Positions 11,479 to 24,758 are shown, counted from the stretch's first letter. The stretch: 64,000 nt of DNA from Lotus japonicus (GCF_012489685.1 NC_080044.1:27756369-27820368); one strand, 5' to 3'. A program made the numbers and translations. Notes: a model not told the origin generated them from the letters alone.

Positions 11479-11605
11479 CACTTAGCTAAAGTGGTAAAAG
11501 CTAGGAGACATAAGGATTGGTTAGGGTGAAGGGTGAAGGGTGAAGGGTCCAAATCCTGAGTAGGGACTAGTTTAAAAACAACTAACATTTGCCTATAAAA
11601 AAAAC
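11479..11605 (+). mobile_element. tRNA-derived SINE, decayed copy
   Basis: Same family as the SINE at 10449-10592, in the opposite orientation. Box A is degenerate (TAGCTAAAGTGG, 11483-11494). GAAGGGT is triplicated where the other copy has it twice, and box B is broken (GGGTCCAAATCC). It ends at an A-rich run. Confidence 0.65.
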
Positions 11606-11745
11606 ATTCATCGCAAAAAAAAAGCTTTCAAATTAATGTTTTCTTATATCTAAAATAAATTTATTCTTTAATCCATAAATTTTATTTTGGTAAACGTAAC
11701 AAAAGTTAATATCCTCCGTGCATCGCATGAGTACAAAGATCATAT
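11606..11745 (+). mobile_element. Helitron 3' end remnant
   Basis: The segment aligns by eye with 53985-54125. Both have 'ttcttatatct.taataaatt' and 'aaaa.ttaatatcc.ccgtgcatcgca'. The terminal hairpin is decayed here (CCGTGCATCGCATGAG) and no CTAG end follows, so only a truncated relic remains. Confidence 0.5.
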
Positions 11746-13436
11746 GCGTATTTCAAGATTTAAAACTCGAAATGTTAAGTTAGGACTATAAATGAAAATA
11801 AACTTTTAGATCTAGTAGCATATGGAGATGACGATTCCAAAGATATTAGTCAAAGGACATCACAATTTCATTTGGGTGTTTGAGTTGCGTAATTCCGACC
11901 GACATATGATTTAGTCATTTTCATTTGATTGCAATCAAGAATTTCACTTTGGACAATGTAAATTTTGAAATCAATATGAACATATTAAAAGAGCAAGGGT
12001 TATGAAAACCAATTGTTGATGTGTCATCACCCAGTTGATTCTACTCTCTGGTGCATTCTCACAATTAGTGGAATTCTAGGGGTTGTTCTCTCCTTTCTCC
12101 TGCTTCTCCCCTAATTATGTGTCATCCTCTCTTTCTCCAGAACCTTTTCACATGGCGCTCCTCCACTCGCCAACATGGCTTCTTCCAGGTTCCCCTTCCA
12201 ATTTGTTGCTTATCTTGAATTTCAAATTTTGAGTTCCTTAGTCTTTAAACTCTAACTGTTGCATTTTAAATTTCAAATTCCTCAATCTTTAAACCCTAAC
12301 TATTGCATTTTAAATCGTTACTCGATTACCAAACTCCATCTCTCGATATTTTCTTTAAACGCCACCCTACTGCCCAATCGTTGTTCTCCCAAATGCTTTT
12401 CCCAACCTCCCCTTCCCGTGTTCAATGTATTGTCCAATTATCTGAATGCATTTCCACTAACCTCTGTAACCATTGTATTGTATTGTTCGAAGCCCTAAAG
12501 CCCCATTGAGTTGCTTGAACCCAATGTTGAATTTGGCACCCCCTGTAACTATTGTATTGTTCAAAGCCCTAAAGCCCCATTGAGTAGGTTGAACCCAATG
12601 TTGAATTTGGCACCCCTTTCTCCCTCTATTTAAGGTCTCTGGTTTTGTTTTCTCAAATAATAATTTGTTTAAAACTAAAAAAATCATACTGAAAAATTTT
12701 AGAAAAAATGATTTTTTTTTATAAATAAACTGAAACAAACGCACTTTTTAGTAACTTTTGAGATAATCAATTATTTCTAATGTTTCATAAGTAAAAAATA
12801 ATTGGCTTATTTGTCATTGCTTAAAAAAGTGATTTTACTTATGAAAAAAAATTGATTTTATTTTAAGTGATTTTTTAGAAAGCAAGAAATTTATTTATGT
12901 TGCTCTAACTATAATTAGTGCTTTTAAGTTTATGGAGTGATTATAAGTTATCTGGATACTAAACATTTCAAATAATATGGACATTTTTTACCTGGTAAAA
13001 GTTTTAGTTTTCGTTTCATTTCCTTTTCACCATTTTCCACTTTCATTTCCTTTCGTTTCACCATTTCCCACTAAACAAAGTGTTAAGTTCCTGAAACCTT
13101 ATGTCATGTTCCATTCCATCTTAAAATTGTAACAAACACAGATTGAAACCAGTATATCCTGTTCCGTTTGCTTCCCACCTGTTTACTACCAAACGCTATC
13201 GCCTTTTCTTAATTGAACTACTCCATGTATTCTTGTAATTTCAAAAGAAAAACACAACACTGGGGAAAAATAGGTAAATAACATCTTTATCTATGTGATG
13301 CGTAGAGTTATATTACAATTACAATTTACAAATCTATTCCAAACATACAACTTTACAACATGGACTTCACATTATATGAACAAAAATGACAATTGTGATA
13401 ACAACAAATGAAAATCATCACAAATTGGAGAACTCA
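11746..13436. other. Intergenic DNA upstream of the TPR gene 3' end; no gene recognised
   Basis: AT-rich. The stretch 12130-12440 reads like a decayed 5' leader or coding remnant (short overlapping frames with repeated 'aatttcaaattcc'), but I cannot name a family. A 75-80 bp duplication inside it is listed separately. 12640-13250 is T-rich with nothing recognisable. Confidence 0.4.
12463..12616. repeat. Tandem duplication, two units of 74-80 bp
   Basis: Units 12463-12542 and 12543-12616 both run from ctgtaac.attgtattg through 'agccctaaagccccattgag' to 'gaatttggcacccc'. They differ by a few substitutions and a 5-6 base indel. Confidence 0.85.
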
Positions 13437-16400
13437 TCATCTTTGAATAAAGACAGCAGCTCCAAGTAATCCCAACCAAATTGTCAAACCAATCCACAAA
13501 GCTCGATTTTTCTCTAACCCAGAGGGAGGTTTCCATACAAGAAAGTCAGCAAGGTAATCTTTAGACCATGGAAGCTGATTGGTGACTGGTCCACTTTTTC
13601 GATCCTTGTCCTTGTATTTATCGCTCCATGTTCCCGCATAACTACAATTATGTCATAAGACATTCTTCAATCAATATATCTAATATATAATTTGCTCAAA
13701 TTCACAGAAGTAGCATGAAGGAGATAAATCTCATTTTTAAATTTGCAATGTATATGCATTTATAGTGTTCCTAAATGGGTGTCTCTTTAATTGGGAAACT
13801 GAAGCATTAAGGAGATATATTTCTGATTTTCAAGAAACAAGGAAATTAACTGAAACAGAAATATGAATAGAATAGGACAAAGAGACAATAACTGTATGAT
13901 ACAAGTAGAGCATATTGGAGCAAATCCAATCCTCCTTATACCCCTAAACCCTATAAGCCCAAAAAAAGACAAAGAAAAAAGATAGAGATAAGACAATGAA
14001 ATTTGCCTTTTTTTTCCTTCCACAGTTTCACAGCAAATGATTCGGCTACTACTAATTATATGTCATCAGTTTTTCTTCAGCATCTATATATAGAGGACAT
14101 ATATTAATGTTTCTTATTGAGTTAATTATAAACAATAGCATCATTGACAATGTTTGTTAAATATCAGGGAGTACATATTTAGGCCTCCCTCTAAAATATG
14201 CATAGAAATACTAGGAAATAAACTGTGGTAGCCATGAAACTAGGGAATAATTTAGTCCAGGTGTAAGATGTTAATAGGCAGAGAATGAAGAAGTAGAATA
14301 TAGAAATATACTATTCTTGAAATGTGAAATGGAAACCCTGGTAAAACCAAACTTTGCCCCCACAATTTGCTGCAGCAAAGGTGATTATTTCGTATCCTAT
14401 CAATCTGCAATTCTATTTACAAAAAAAAATTAAATAATATTGATTGTTGGTTATCATTCAGTTTAACCGTCAGTTCAACACCTCTGCACAGAGCAGTGGA
14501 TTCTGAAGAGCCAACAATTACACCACTGCACCATGAAAGCAATGGAATGACATAACTTAAAAGTAAATCACTTATTTAGCAATAAAACACACCACATACA
14601 AATCCTCCTAGCTTCGATCCTATTTCATTTCAGGCTACATTTTCCATCTTATAAGAGGAATTCAAGATTTAGTTAGGGAGGAACAAACATGTGCCTCCTA
14701 ACCAGCAAGTAAAGCATTATCAATCATCCAAAAACTCTTGAAACTGACCAGAAAGAAAGCATATTTGTTCAGTAAAACATAAGTTGTAACATTTTAAGAA
14801 TCCAATTAGATGGGAATAATGCTACACTATGTCAATAACTATACAGCAAATGGAAACAGACACAAAAAATAGCATTCTAATTCACATGAACGAGTCAACA
14901 ATCAAATCACCTGTCATAACTAGAACCAATCAAGGGAATAGTCACCATTTCCTCCTGCGATATCTTGAGCTTTGGTGCTTGCAAAATGTATCGAAGCTCT
15001 GCAGCTTGGCGTTGAATGCTAATACACGGGTGAGTCTTTTCTAATTGCTGGTACAGAGCAATGCAATCTTTATGGCGGTTATTAGCCTCATAAGCCATAG
15101 CCAGCCATATGCAAATCTGAAATTTATAATTAAAAAGTAAAAACAAAACTCCTTGTACTTCCTCTTTATACCATAAGAGACAAAAATAAATAAAAAACCA
15201 AGGAAGGAATATGCAGATATTGTTATTTAGGCTAGAATGAACTAACCTCACCACCAAATAATGTAGGTCTGGGAATGATAGTGAGTGCCCCTTCAAGAAA
15301 CTCGATGGCACGTCCATACATGCCTCTTCCATAAGCTTTTTGGCCCAAATCAAACATCAACTGAGCCGTGGCCCTTCGCTCCGCCTGCTCCTTAGCCACC
15401 TGATTCATCAAACCAAAAAAACATCAAGTAAAGAAGTGCCAATTCAATCATCACCCTCAACCAAGAAGTGAAAAAGGTAAACTTAAATTTTGGAGAATGA
15501 GACTTGCTTATGTTCACAAACCATCACGACTACAAGATAGGGTTATTTGTGAAAAACAAATAATCTAGCGTTAAAGCTTCAAGAGTAAAAACCCACTTAT
15601 TTATCAATCACTGCATCATTAGAATTGTGTTATTCCTACTCATTTTTTCTATAATTAACTTTTCAAGTGCCTCACCTTTTATCACTCACCTTACACATTT
15701 CTTCTCTCCCTTCTGCATAAAAAGTTGCACAAATGTTATTTAGAAATAGGATTACTCTTCTAAATATACTCTTAAAAAAATTAATAGGACTTCGGATGAG
15801 GATACTCTCATGTGAAAATTCTAAATCCTCGTGTTGAAAATGTGTGTCAATCTCTCTCCACATGATTGCATTAAGAGTAATTATTTATCTCCTACAAAAT
15901 CCTCCCATAAATCCTCCTACATACTAACTGAAGCAAGTATTTTTTTAAAAAGCACCAAATTCCAATGATGAATGAATAAAGAATAATCACTGGATGCATT
16001 TCTCGTCTGTTCTGTTAACAATACAAAATCCCCCCATCAAAATGGGGAAGGCCTTGACAAAGCATGATGAGTTGTTTCTGTACACGCCCTAAACCTAAGC
16101 TCTTTACAGTTGGAAAAACATAAAAAAAAAAAAAAAACACTGCCGAGTTTCTAAATCATCTGTCATGGTTCCTGTTCTTATATGCATACCAGACAGCAAA
16201 GCCAGATATACCGATGGCACCAGTGACTGGACAACCAAAACGTAGTCTTCCTAATGTCATGTACCACATATGCATGCCACTACTGCAGGTGATATGTAAC
16301 TCTATCAGGGTTGGTGAACATGCACACTCTCACGAACACTCAACACAACATTCCACGTCTCGGGGAAGATGGAGACAAGAAGAAGTTCCAGGATTGCATA

Positions 16401-17273
16401 AGCAAGTTGTTTCACACATATAGTAGACTGACTAAAGTAAAAGCATTAAATGAAAAGTAAATGAATTTTGTATCTTAGAAGTGTAGAAAAATATTAAATT
16501 CTTGCTCCATTTAGTATGTAGGAGGATGAAGTAGGAGATATAGCTTCATCCTCCACCAATCATAGACTACCCCTTAATGTAAATCCCCTCGATTTAGAAG
16601 ATCCTTTAACAGGAATCATCTCAACATCTATCACGTATGCAATAAATATGAGCAATTCTTACATAATTAGAGTGACTACGGTCATAGTCATAACTCATAA
16701 CAATCAAAAGATTAGCATATAGTAGTATTAAATTAAGATAAAAAACAAAATCTATTCAAGTTAACATATTATATTCAACAAACTTAGAACTGTTAATTAA
16801 TTAATAAGGAGAGCATGAAAAAGCACACACACACGCACCTTCTCAAGCTCTTTCTTCACTCTCATCCTCTTCTCTTCTTCAGTCTCCTCCTTACCTTCTT
16901 CACCATCATCATCAACCTGATTCTGCAACTCCTCCGCCATCTTCTCCAGCTCTCTCCTCTCCTCAAACTCACCAACTCGCCGCCGCATTTCCTTCTTCCA
17001 CTCATCCCCATCCCAAAACCCTCCATCCTCGTCACTCGCGTTGAAGTCGACGCCGTTCTTCTCCGAATTCGACTTCTTCCCACGCGCCACCACCACGCGG
17101 CTCCGCGACAACTCTCCGTCGGAAGGGTAACTGCAGCTGCAGGCGGAGTCCCTCTTTAACGGCAAGCTCAGAAGCGCGTCCGCGCCGGCGAGGCGAGGTT
17201 TTCTCTCCGAGATCAAGCTTCGCGGTGAAGCTATGTCGAGTAACAGTGCTAGGTTTCCCAGATTCACAGCCAT
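13437..17273 (-). CDS. Plastid-targeted TPR-like membrane protein, four exons
   Basis: Exons 16839-17273, 15247-15399, 14911-15116 and 13437-13641 join in frame with GT-AG introns (999 bp, 332 residues). The N-terminus (MAVNLGNLALLLDIASPRSL...) is Ser/Arg-rich and acid-poor, like a chloroplast transit peptide. Residues about 100-150 are a highly charged, probably coiled-coil region (EEKRMRVKKELEKVAKEQAE). About 155-250 contain TPR-like helices (GQKAYGRGMYGRAIEFLEGA; ICIWLAMAYEANNRHKDCIALYQQLEK). Residues 312-330 form one membrane segment (ALWIGLTIWLGLLGAAVF), two residues before the end. Plants have conserved single-pass plastid TPR proteins of this shape, whose role I do not know. No disabling changes are seen, so it is a likely functional gene. 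Exon 1 also stays open upstream, but the chosen ATG gives the transit peptide. Confidence 0.85.
16153..16335 (-). other. Short hydrophobic open segment inside intron 1 of the TPR gene
   Basis: About 60 open codons include RFGCPVTGAIGISGFAVWYA and a basic ending (YKNRNHDR then stop), i.e. one potential membrane helix with a positive tail. The sequence looks protein-like and richer in G/C than the rest of the intron. I do not recognise the family. It could be a captured exon or a pseudogene. Confidence 0.3.
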
Positions 17274-17506
17274 CGTCGTGAAGAAGGAGAAGAGAGAGAG
17301 AACGGAAAGGCAGTGTTGATGGAAGATATTTATTGGCGTGCGTGTTACGGATGAAGATGGCCATGGAATCGTGTCGTTTCTAGGGACATGATGGGAACGT
17401 GGCACTGTGTAGGCCAGTGCCGTGTGGCACCCTCTCTGCCAGAAACGCTGTCGTTTCATAAACACAATTCGGTATTTCGGTGCTGTTAGTATATGCAAGT
17501 GGTTTA

Positions 17507-17970
17507 GAGCATCTCTAATGCAAGGTTCTTAGAGCATCTGCAACAAAGAAATTTTGTGTGTTTCTTTGTGACATGTCATCTGAAATAAAGTTTCTTAATT
17601 ATTGCAGAAAATAAAGTTTCTCCATGTGGCAAGCAATTTTGCTCCACAGAAACTTTGTTCAAAGTTTCTCTTCCAAATTTAATAATTAAAAAATAAATAA
17701 AAAACAAGAATTAATTAAAATGAAATATAAATAATAAAAATATAAAAAGGTGAGGTATATTATGGGGTCCATTTAAGAAACTTTTTAGAGTTGCTGGGTT
17801 TGAGTAAAAAGTGAGTAGAGTTGATTAAAGTGGTTTAAATGACGTGGCATTGTCAAAATTTAAATTAGAAACTCTTTTCTTGGATAATGATGGTCTTAGT
17901 TCTTATTTTTGAGTTAAGAACTAAGATGTGGAGTTCTTAGTTCTTAAAAATAAGAACTCAATTCTTATAT
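17507..17970. mobile_element. MITE nested in a MITE (GAGCATCT type)
   Basis: An outer element starts GAGCATCTCTAATG at 17507 and resumes after 17898 with the self-complementary 'agttcttattttt...aaaaataagaact' stretch. It is split by an inner element, 17532-17895, beginning GAGCATCTGCAAC. The inner element is flanked by TTA on both sides (17529-17531 and 17896-17898), the 3-bp duplication typical of PIF/Harbinger MITEs. The outer right boundary is approximate. Confidence 0.55.
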
Positions 17971-18106
17971 GAGTTTGTCTACCGTGCACAAGTTTTTGGT
18001 TGTGTAACCTTACACAACCATATGAAATAACCATTTTACCCCTCTTCCAAGACTTAATTCCTTTATGTATCCTTCAAGCTTAATTAACCCAAATCATCCA
18101 AGAAAA

Positions 18107-18211
18107 TCTGTCTTGCTTCTGCCACCGCTTCACAGGGTTCCTCTCCACACCGGCAACGTCCTTGAACTCATCGGTCGCTCCTCATCCGCCAAAACACACA
18201 TCCTCATTCAC
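18107..18211 (+). pseudogene. XRCC2-like exon fragment (RAD51 paralog, Walker A region)
   Basis: Translation reads LLLPPLHRVPLHTGNVLELI then GRSSSAKTHILIH, followed by a GTCAGT donor. Plant XRCC2, a recombination-repair RAD51 paralog, has this LPPLHRVPL..GNV.E..G.S.SAKT.ILI pattern around its Walker A motif, from memory of the family. I find no exon upstream of it with the usual start and none of the later ATPase motifs in the next 6 kb, so this is a fragment. Identification is by motif only. Confidence 0.5.
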
Positions 18212-21200
18212 GTCAGTAATCAGTTCTCCCCTCTTCTCTTCTCCTTCATCGCAATCCCCCAATTTCACTCCATTCTTCAAATTTCTGGTTGCAATCAGTT
18301 GCATTCATCGTCGCCAGATCTTCCGTTAACCTCTACCACATTGCCGTCGTGCGCCGCCGCGGAGATCATCTTCTTCAACAGGTCTTGGGTTTTTTTTGCT
18401 GTCAAAACAAATCTGAGAAAAAAGTGGTCATTTGAAAAAGGGAGGGGAGAGGAATCTTCTATCCTACAATTGAAGGTTTTAAATTCACTGTTCATGCACC
18501 AACTTTTTTTTTGGACGGGATAACTATTGGGCTGGGCCTATTGAATCATGTGGTGGCCCCCTTCACTGCGCAACTTCACCCTCTGTTCTTCCTCTTGGCG
18601 TAGGATTCTGTCAGCTTCACCCCTACACAGCCGTCAGAGAAGCTTTTTCCTCTCAACCACGAATTTATTCAGCCCTAGCCCCAACCTTTCATCCCATCCC
18701 TATTCCCTATTCCGTGCGTCCCATCTGCTATATTCACAGGCACAGCTGTGTCGTCCTTGCTGTATCTTCCATTGCAGGATTCTCGCTTGAAGATGGCTGG
18801 CTGGCTGCTATAACCTACGAAATTTATGTAGCACGTGTTCTCCTATTTCGACTTTCCATGCTTTCTTGCTTATAGCTGCGCCTTTAATGCTTCGCAGGTA
18901 CCTGCAAGCTCTCAAAACAAGCTGGTGATGTTGCTTTACAGGTTGTATGCCTACGCCCTACCTCCCCCCTCAATCTCTTCTTTACAGCTTTGTATAAATT
19001 TAACCCTTTGTTGTGCTGTGCGTTTACTCATCTGTTCTTTGTTCATCCAGTTTCCCTAATTCCAGTTACTTTTGTTTCAGCTGCTTTGGTAAGCTACTCT
19101 TCACGATGGCAGGTTTGTGTTTGCGTTCCAGATTCAATCCTTATCAATGAATATATAACTTCACTCAATCTATGAAGACCCGCAGAGAAACCTCAAGATT
19201 GATATTATGAGGCTGAAAAGAGATCATATAAGGGTTTCATGTTTGAACATATTCAGATCTTGATTTTTCATCAATGAAAGGTAATCTCCTTTAATAACAC
19301 AGCCACATATAGCAACACTGACTGATATGAACTCAATTATGTATTTCATTATTTAAATTGCCAATAGTTTTTTAATCTGGTTGTCTAAGTATTATATATT
19401 CTCTGGTTCTGGTATTTTCTGCAGAGGATGCTCAGCTGACTTTTGTTTAATGTCTTGGAGCTGGAGCATGCACTAAAATAATTGCCTACTCAATGGATTT
19501 GGTTAATTGGTTCGAGTTGTGTAGGTAAATTTTTCCTTCAATTGTTGTTTTGGATTATAGTGGTTCCTGAAAATGTATGAAGATGATATCTGTAGATTTT
19601 TTTGATTGTATACATGTGCACTTTTGGTTTTATTCCTAAAGTGAAGACGGTGAACTATTCTGGTTAGTATATGTTTTCTTTAATTTTTTTTTTTTTGGAG
19701 AATGTTGTTATTATTAGAAGTAAAATGAAATACAACCATAGCTCCATATAAGACATAAAAAAATCAGGAAGGTTTCCAAATCCTTGCAGATTCAAATCCT
19801 TGCAGATTCAATCCGTGCCAGCACTAGGTTGTTAAAAATGGGAAGTGTAAACAAACAAAAAACTAAGAACCAATAGAGATAATGTCTACCAAGATATCTT
19901 CTATCATAACTGAAAATGGACTTGTCCTACAATTATTTCAGATTAACTTCACTGTAAAATTCACTGCCCTCAGTTTGCTGGAAGATATCCTTGCCATCCT
20001 GCCACGGCAAAACCTCAGCAGCATCCACTAATATACATGCAGGGATTGCCTCGGAAATGGACGCAATAAGGGATTTGCCTATTAACTTAAATAATTGATT
20101 TGGACATCAAAAAGAAGTGCACCTCCCATATTCAAGCGTAATCTTTAATTTATTTTTACTCGTGTCTTAAGCTTTTCCAATTTGTAGGTAAAGTTGTCAG
20201 TTTAATAATTGGTCAAGGGTTATTTTTAATTCTCATATTAATCAGCCTGGTATTTTCAAAATGAGTATGGGAATTGTTCAACAATCTCATTTGGGGTGCT
20301 TTGGTGAATCCCCTGGAATATGAAAAGAATAATTTAGTGTATTAGGTTTTTGCTTTTGTGCAAGTTTCTACTTTTTTTATTTTCTTATCTTATACGATAG
20401 TAAAGCAGCTGCATAACCGAATAGATTTGATATTCTTTCACTGGAGTTTGGGCATATTTATTATTACCGAGTAATGATATATACACACCTCATTTTTTAA
20501 ACACTTCATTTCCACCTCTTTTTATTTCTATCTCTCTCATCTTATCATCTATCACATCTCATATTTTCTCTCTCTTACTTTTTCTTTTCTTCCTATCTCT
20601 CTCACCATTCCACCTCTCCACCTCAAAAGAGAGGTGTGGATGAAACATTATACATTATTACCCTCTCACTAGAAATTGTACATGATATATGTACTGTTGA
20701 ACTTAATGATGCATTTTAGTTAAATCACTTGCTTCTATTTTTTTTTTTTTAGTTTGCAAAGACTTGGAAATTGGAAACATAGGCAGAATGTTGTTCTTTA
20801 TAGCAGTACACTATAACCAACTTGAACTGTTTGTTTGGTTCTCTGAATTACATATCAAGGTTAAGACTATCTAAAGATAGTGAAATACGAACCCTTTTGA
20901 GGATGGCTGAATCTTAGAACACTAAAAAAGTTTCTCTTTTCAAGGAGATAGATATGTTAGAGAAGTGAAGGATTAGAAAAGACTTCAATGTTTGCCCTTT
21001 TACTCTTATTTCGTCTATTTTTATGATTTGCCTAAATGGTATTTTGTTACGATTGATTAATTAATTTGGGTTGTTTATTTTAATCAATAAATTTGTTTCA
21101 GTGTTTTTCATAAAACCCTTACCTGTTAAGCTTAAAATCTAGGGGGAACTCTTCAAGGTGAAATCAATATTCAGTTAATTCTTTTTTTTTTTTTACAGTT

Positions 21201-24200
21201 TGACATGTTTCCTATTCTGCTTCTTCACAGGTTATGGATCAAGCTTAGGGCCTACACCCTAGATCAGAAACCCACCTCCTCATTCTGCTTTACAGGTTGG
21301 CTGTACTTCAAATCTTGCTAGGTTCTTATCTGTTTGGTGCTTATAAATTGAATCATTGGTGTGAGTTAATTTTTTTAGCTTCAAATTATTTTCTTACCTT
21401 ATTTCCTTTAGTTTATCAAATTTCTTTGGCAGACTCACTACAATTCATCACATCAATTCCCAGACAATAATCACATAGGTATTGATCAGCACTCAAATAG
21501 CCACCGTTTGAACTCTAAAGCCTCATTTAATTGCTTGCAAATCCCTCTCAGTAGCCTTCCCACTATAAACCTTTAACCAACCATTTCTATCCTCACTTTG
21601 ACCAATAAAACCATCTGGAATCTTAAGCACTTGTACTGCTTGTATCAAATGAAGCTATACCACAAGTAGAGAAGATATTTAAGAAGTTGGATCAAAGTTA
21701 TCAGTCATGATGAAGCAAAGTAGCAAGCTAATGGAATTGGAAACATGACATGGTTTTGAGAGGTTTTTGGCACATGTAACAAAATAATTTGGTGCCATGA
21801 AACTTTACAGTAATGCATTTAGCATATGAAGCATCATTAGTACTTAAACAATAATCACTGGCACAACATATCATTAAGTAAAAGTTGTTCCTTTTAGTAA
21901 ACTATATTGTAGATTGAGTATCATCATTGCATAGTCATTCAGAAAGAAAAAAAAAAAACTTCATCAAGTAGGAACAACCATCAAAGGAATCTTCAAAGTG
22001 TGGTTGGCTTGATTCTGATTGTGCAGTTCATGTGACTACCATATATTGATTATTTTTCATAGCATTTATCACATGGTGTGATTTTCTTTTAGACCATGAA
22101 CGAAAGAAATTTGTCAATCCACCCTACATCTTAAAATTTGTATATAGCTTCATTGATTTATTCACGGAGTGAGTTGAACTTGGATGATTTTATTGAATTT
22201 TCCATTTTTGTTTGCTTATACAGTGCAGGTTGAGTATTATCCACGACTGATTAGTTTTTGGGAACTCCTTGATAATTCTTTGGTCAAGCCATCCTACAGT
22301 TATTCAAGGTCTTGATGTGGGTAGTTAGTTAATACAGGTAGAGAGAGTACTTATGCCACCTGCAGTTTCTTGTGATCTTCCTCCATATCCAACTTCGCAC
22401 TAAGTGCTTAGTACTGAGCTATACTTACATTCTGACAGGTCTATTATTTTTTGTTAATGGAACTTCAAGAATGGCTGCTATTAGTAAAGAACATGAGTAA
22501 AGCAGGTCAAGAAGTTGCATCCTGATATAACTCACGGATTCTCTTTTCATGGATTTTCTTTTTGAGGGCTATATTGAAAATAGTCCTGCAAATGAAGCCC
22601 AATTGCATTGGTTATACAAATATCTAGGCTCAGTGAGATTAACTAGATTTATGTCCAGAAGGTTTAAGGTTTAAAACATGCATTATGACTATACTAATGA
22701 GGCATCAAACCTATCAACCTTACCCTGGAATTGTGAACTGGTAATGAATGAGGCATGGTTAAAATAATGCCTTAGAAACTTTGGAAATTTGATACTTTCT
22801 GGAAAATGATCAACCTTTTCAAGTCTACACTTTGGGATCTTGTAGGATACATAGTGTGTAGAGATTGCTAGAAAGGTTTTAGTTGAGGTTTAGATGCATG
22901 GTGTTGAGTCCTTTTAAGAGATTTCTCTGTACTTTGCAAGGTTTTCAGAGTTCAGACCCGAAATCAAGTGAAAGTGGAAGGCTATTAGCTAATAGAATAG
23001 GCATATCACCTCTACTAACAGGAGGCCAAATTTGTATAAGCATGTCTTTGTTCCAAATCCATTGATCCATTCGAGATTAACCATGTTCTGGCTCTGGTTC
23101 AAAAATTAGTAAATATATGTGAGAGGGGGAAATACGCTGAATCATTTAAGTTATTTGTTTACTTTTACAACTCCATCTAATTCATTGAAAGATAAAGAAG
23201 AGAAGTGTAGAATATCAATTTCTTTCTCTTTGTTGTGTTCAAAAGGGAAAGAAAATGATAGTAGTGCTGTTATGATGATTTTTAATAGTTGTATCATGTT
23301 ATTTCTCTTTTAGTTAATTCTTTATATTAAAAATTTTGCATAGGTTTTGAGGGAACAATTATTTGAACACTAAATGTACTTTGCCTGTAAGTGGGTTTTC
23401 TCACATTGAAGATGGTAACAAGATATTGAAGTAGTCTATTTCATGATAATTTATCTCCTATTGGTTTGTATTATAAATTTTTTGTATTTCAAATTTAGTA
23501 GAGTGGATACATACTATGATTTTTCTTTCTATGTACTGGGAATTTTATTGTGCTTAACACCACATGAGAGGTCTATGTTGTGAAGTTTTGTGGTTCGGAT
23601 AGAGTTCAATACTTGTGTGATTGGACCTTGTGATCATAGAATCCCACTTGGAAATAACAGCTTCATCTTAGTATGGTATGTGACCAAGTTTGTGGAGCGT
23701 AGCAATATGAAAAATCTGGCTCACAAATTCACATCACTATAGTTTTTTCATCTATGCAGCATACTTTTATGATCAGCATATTTTCTTTCTTCTGTAATTT
23801 CTATAACCAACATTGATGATGGTTTCACTCTTGCTGCAGCTCATTGTCTTTTTGGGCAGCCTTGGAGTTCTATCTGCTGAAAATTAACTGACACCAAGTG
23901 AATGATTTTATTGGTTTGCTTATGAGAAAGATTTAATACTCTTTCTGTTGTAAGGCTCACTGACTTAATATTAGTGCTGAGTTCAACTGTGTGGCAATTT
24001 GCTACTGTTTAGTTTAGATCTATAAATATTATTGGAACGTGATGGATCAAGCAGAGAAGCAACACTTCATGCCCTGGTTTGTTACTTTTTTATGCAAGTT
24101 TAATCGGTCATATTGTCAAAAGTTCCTGTTACTTTTGTCTTCCACATGGCTTTCTATAGCCTATTAGTTTTTTTGTTTGAATTCGGTAACTTAGGAGCAG

Positions 24201-24758
24201 CATTCTTTATTCATTGGCACTTAATTTTTCTGAATGTAAAAAGACTTGGGTTACAATTTTTTTGGTGCTCTCCATGGGTTCGGAGAATTCTTTAGCTATG
24301 ATATTTTTTCATTGAGTTCGTTCCTGACCCTTTTAAATCTGAATCTGATATTATATGTGTTCATCATTAATTTTTAACCATGATCTGATCATTGCAACCC
24401 TAAGTGGTGGCCATTTGAGCTGCTAACCTTGCATAGTCTTCTACCGAATCCAGAGGTTGAAACTTTAGTGGTTGTGGCGAAGGTTTGAGGAGTGTTTGGC
24501 CGCACAATTGACTGAGGCCCAGTCCTCCTGCTGGTTCTTTTTTTTTTTTACTTTCCTTAAACTAAGCTTGTGAGAAGCTGCCCAAGTTAACCCCAAACTG
24601 CATATTGAAGAAAGTCAAATTTACAATGCATATATACAAATTATTTACACAAATATTTTATTGTGTTTACTTAGTGTTCCCTTCTACTAAAAGAATACCC
24701 GTTGAATTATATCACTAGTGATTGTATATTAATCCTCAACAATTTCCTTTCTTTAAAT
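18212..24758. other. 6.5 kb without a convincing protein-coding gene
   Basis: Long AT-rich sequence with scattered splice-like motifs (several 'ctttacag' acceptors, e.g. 18934-18941 and 21288-21295) and no long frame. It could hold introns or a noncoding transcript. A segment at 21480-21660 reads protein-like on the minus strand (KIPDGFIGQSEDRNGWLKVY) and one at 19980-20080 likewise (AIPACILVDAAEVLPWQDGK). I recognise neither. A MITE at 20470-20662 is listed separately. Otherwise I see nothing. Confidence 0.45.
20470..20662. mobile_element. Small MITE with imperfect TIRs
   Basis: The left end GTAATGATATATACACACCTC is mirrored by the right end GAGGTGTGGATGAAACATTATACATTATTAC read in inverse, with a few mismatches and a gap. 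The 190-bp interior is a pyrimidine-rich run with no coding content. The family is not determined. Confidence 0.6.

Noticed and set aside
16814..17364. Alternative frames over exon 1 of the TPR gene
   Set aside because: The exon is purine-rich and open in several frames. Only one continues into the conserved later exons.
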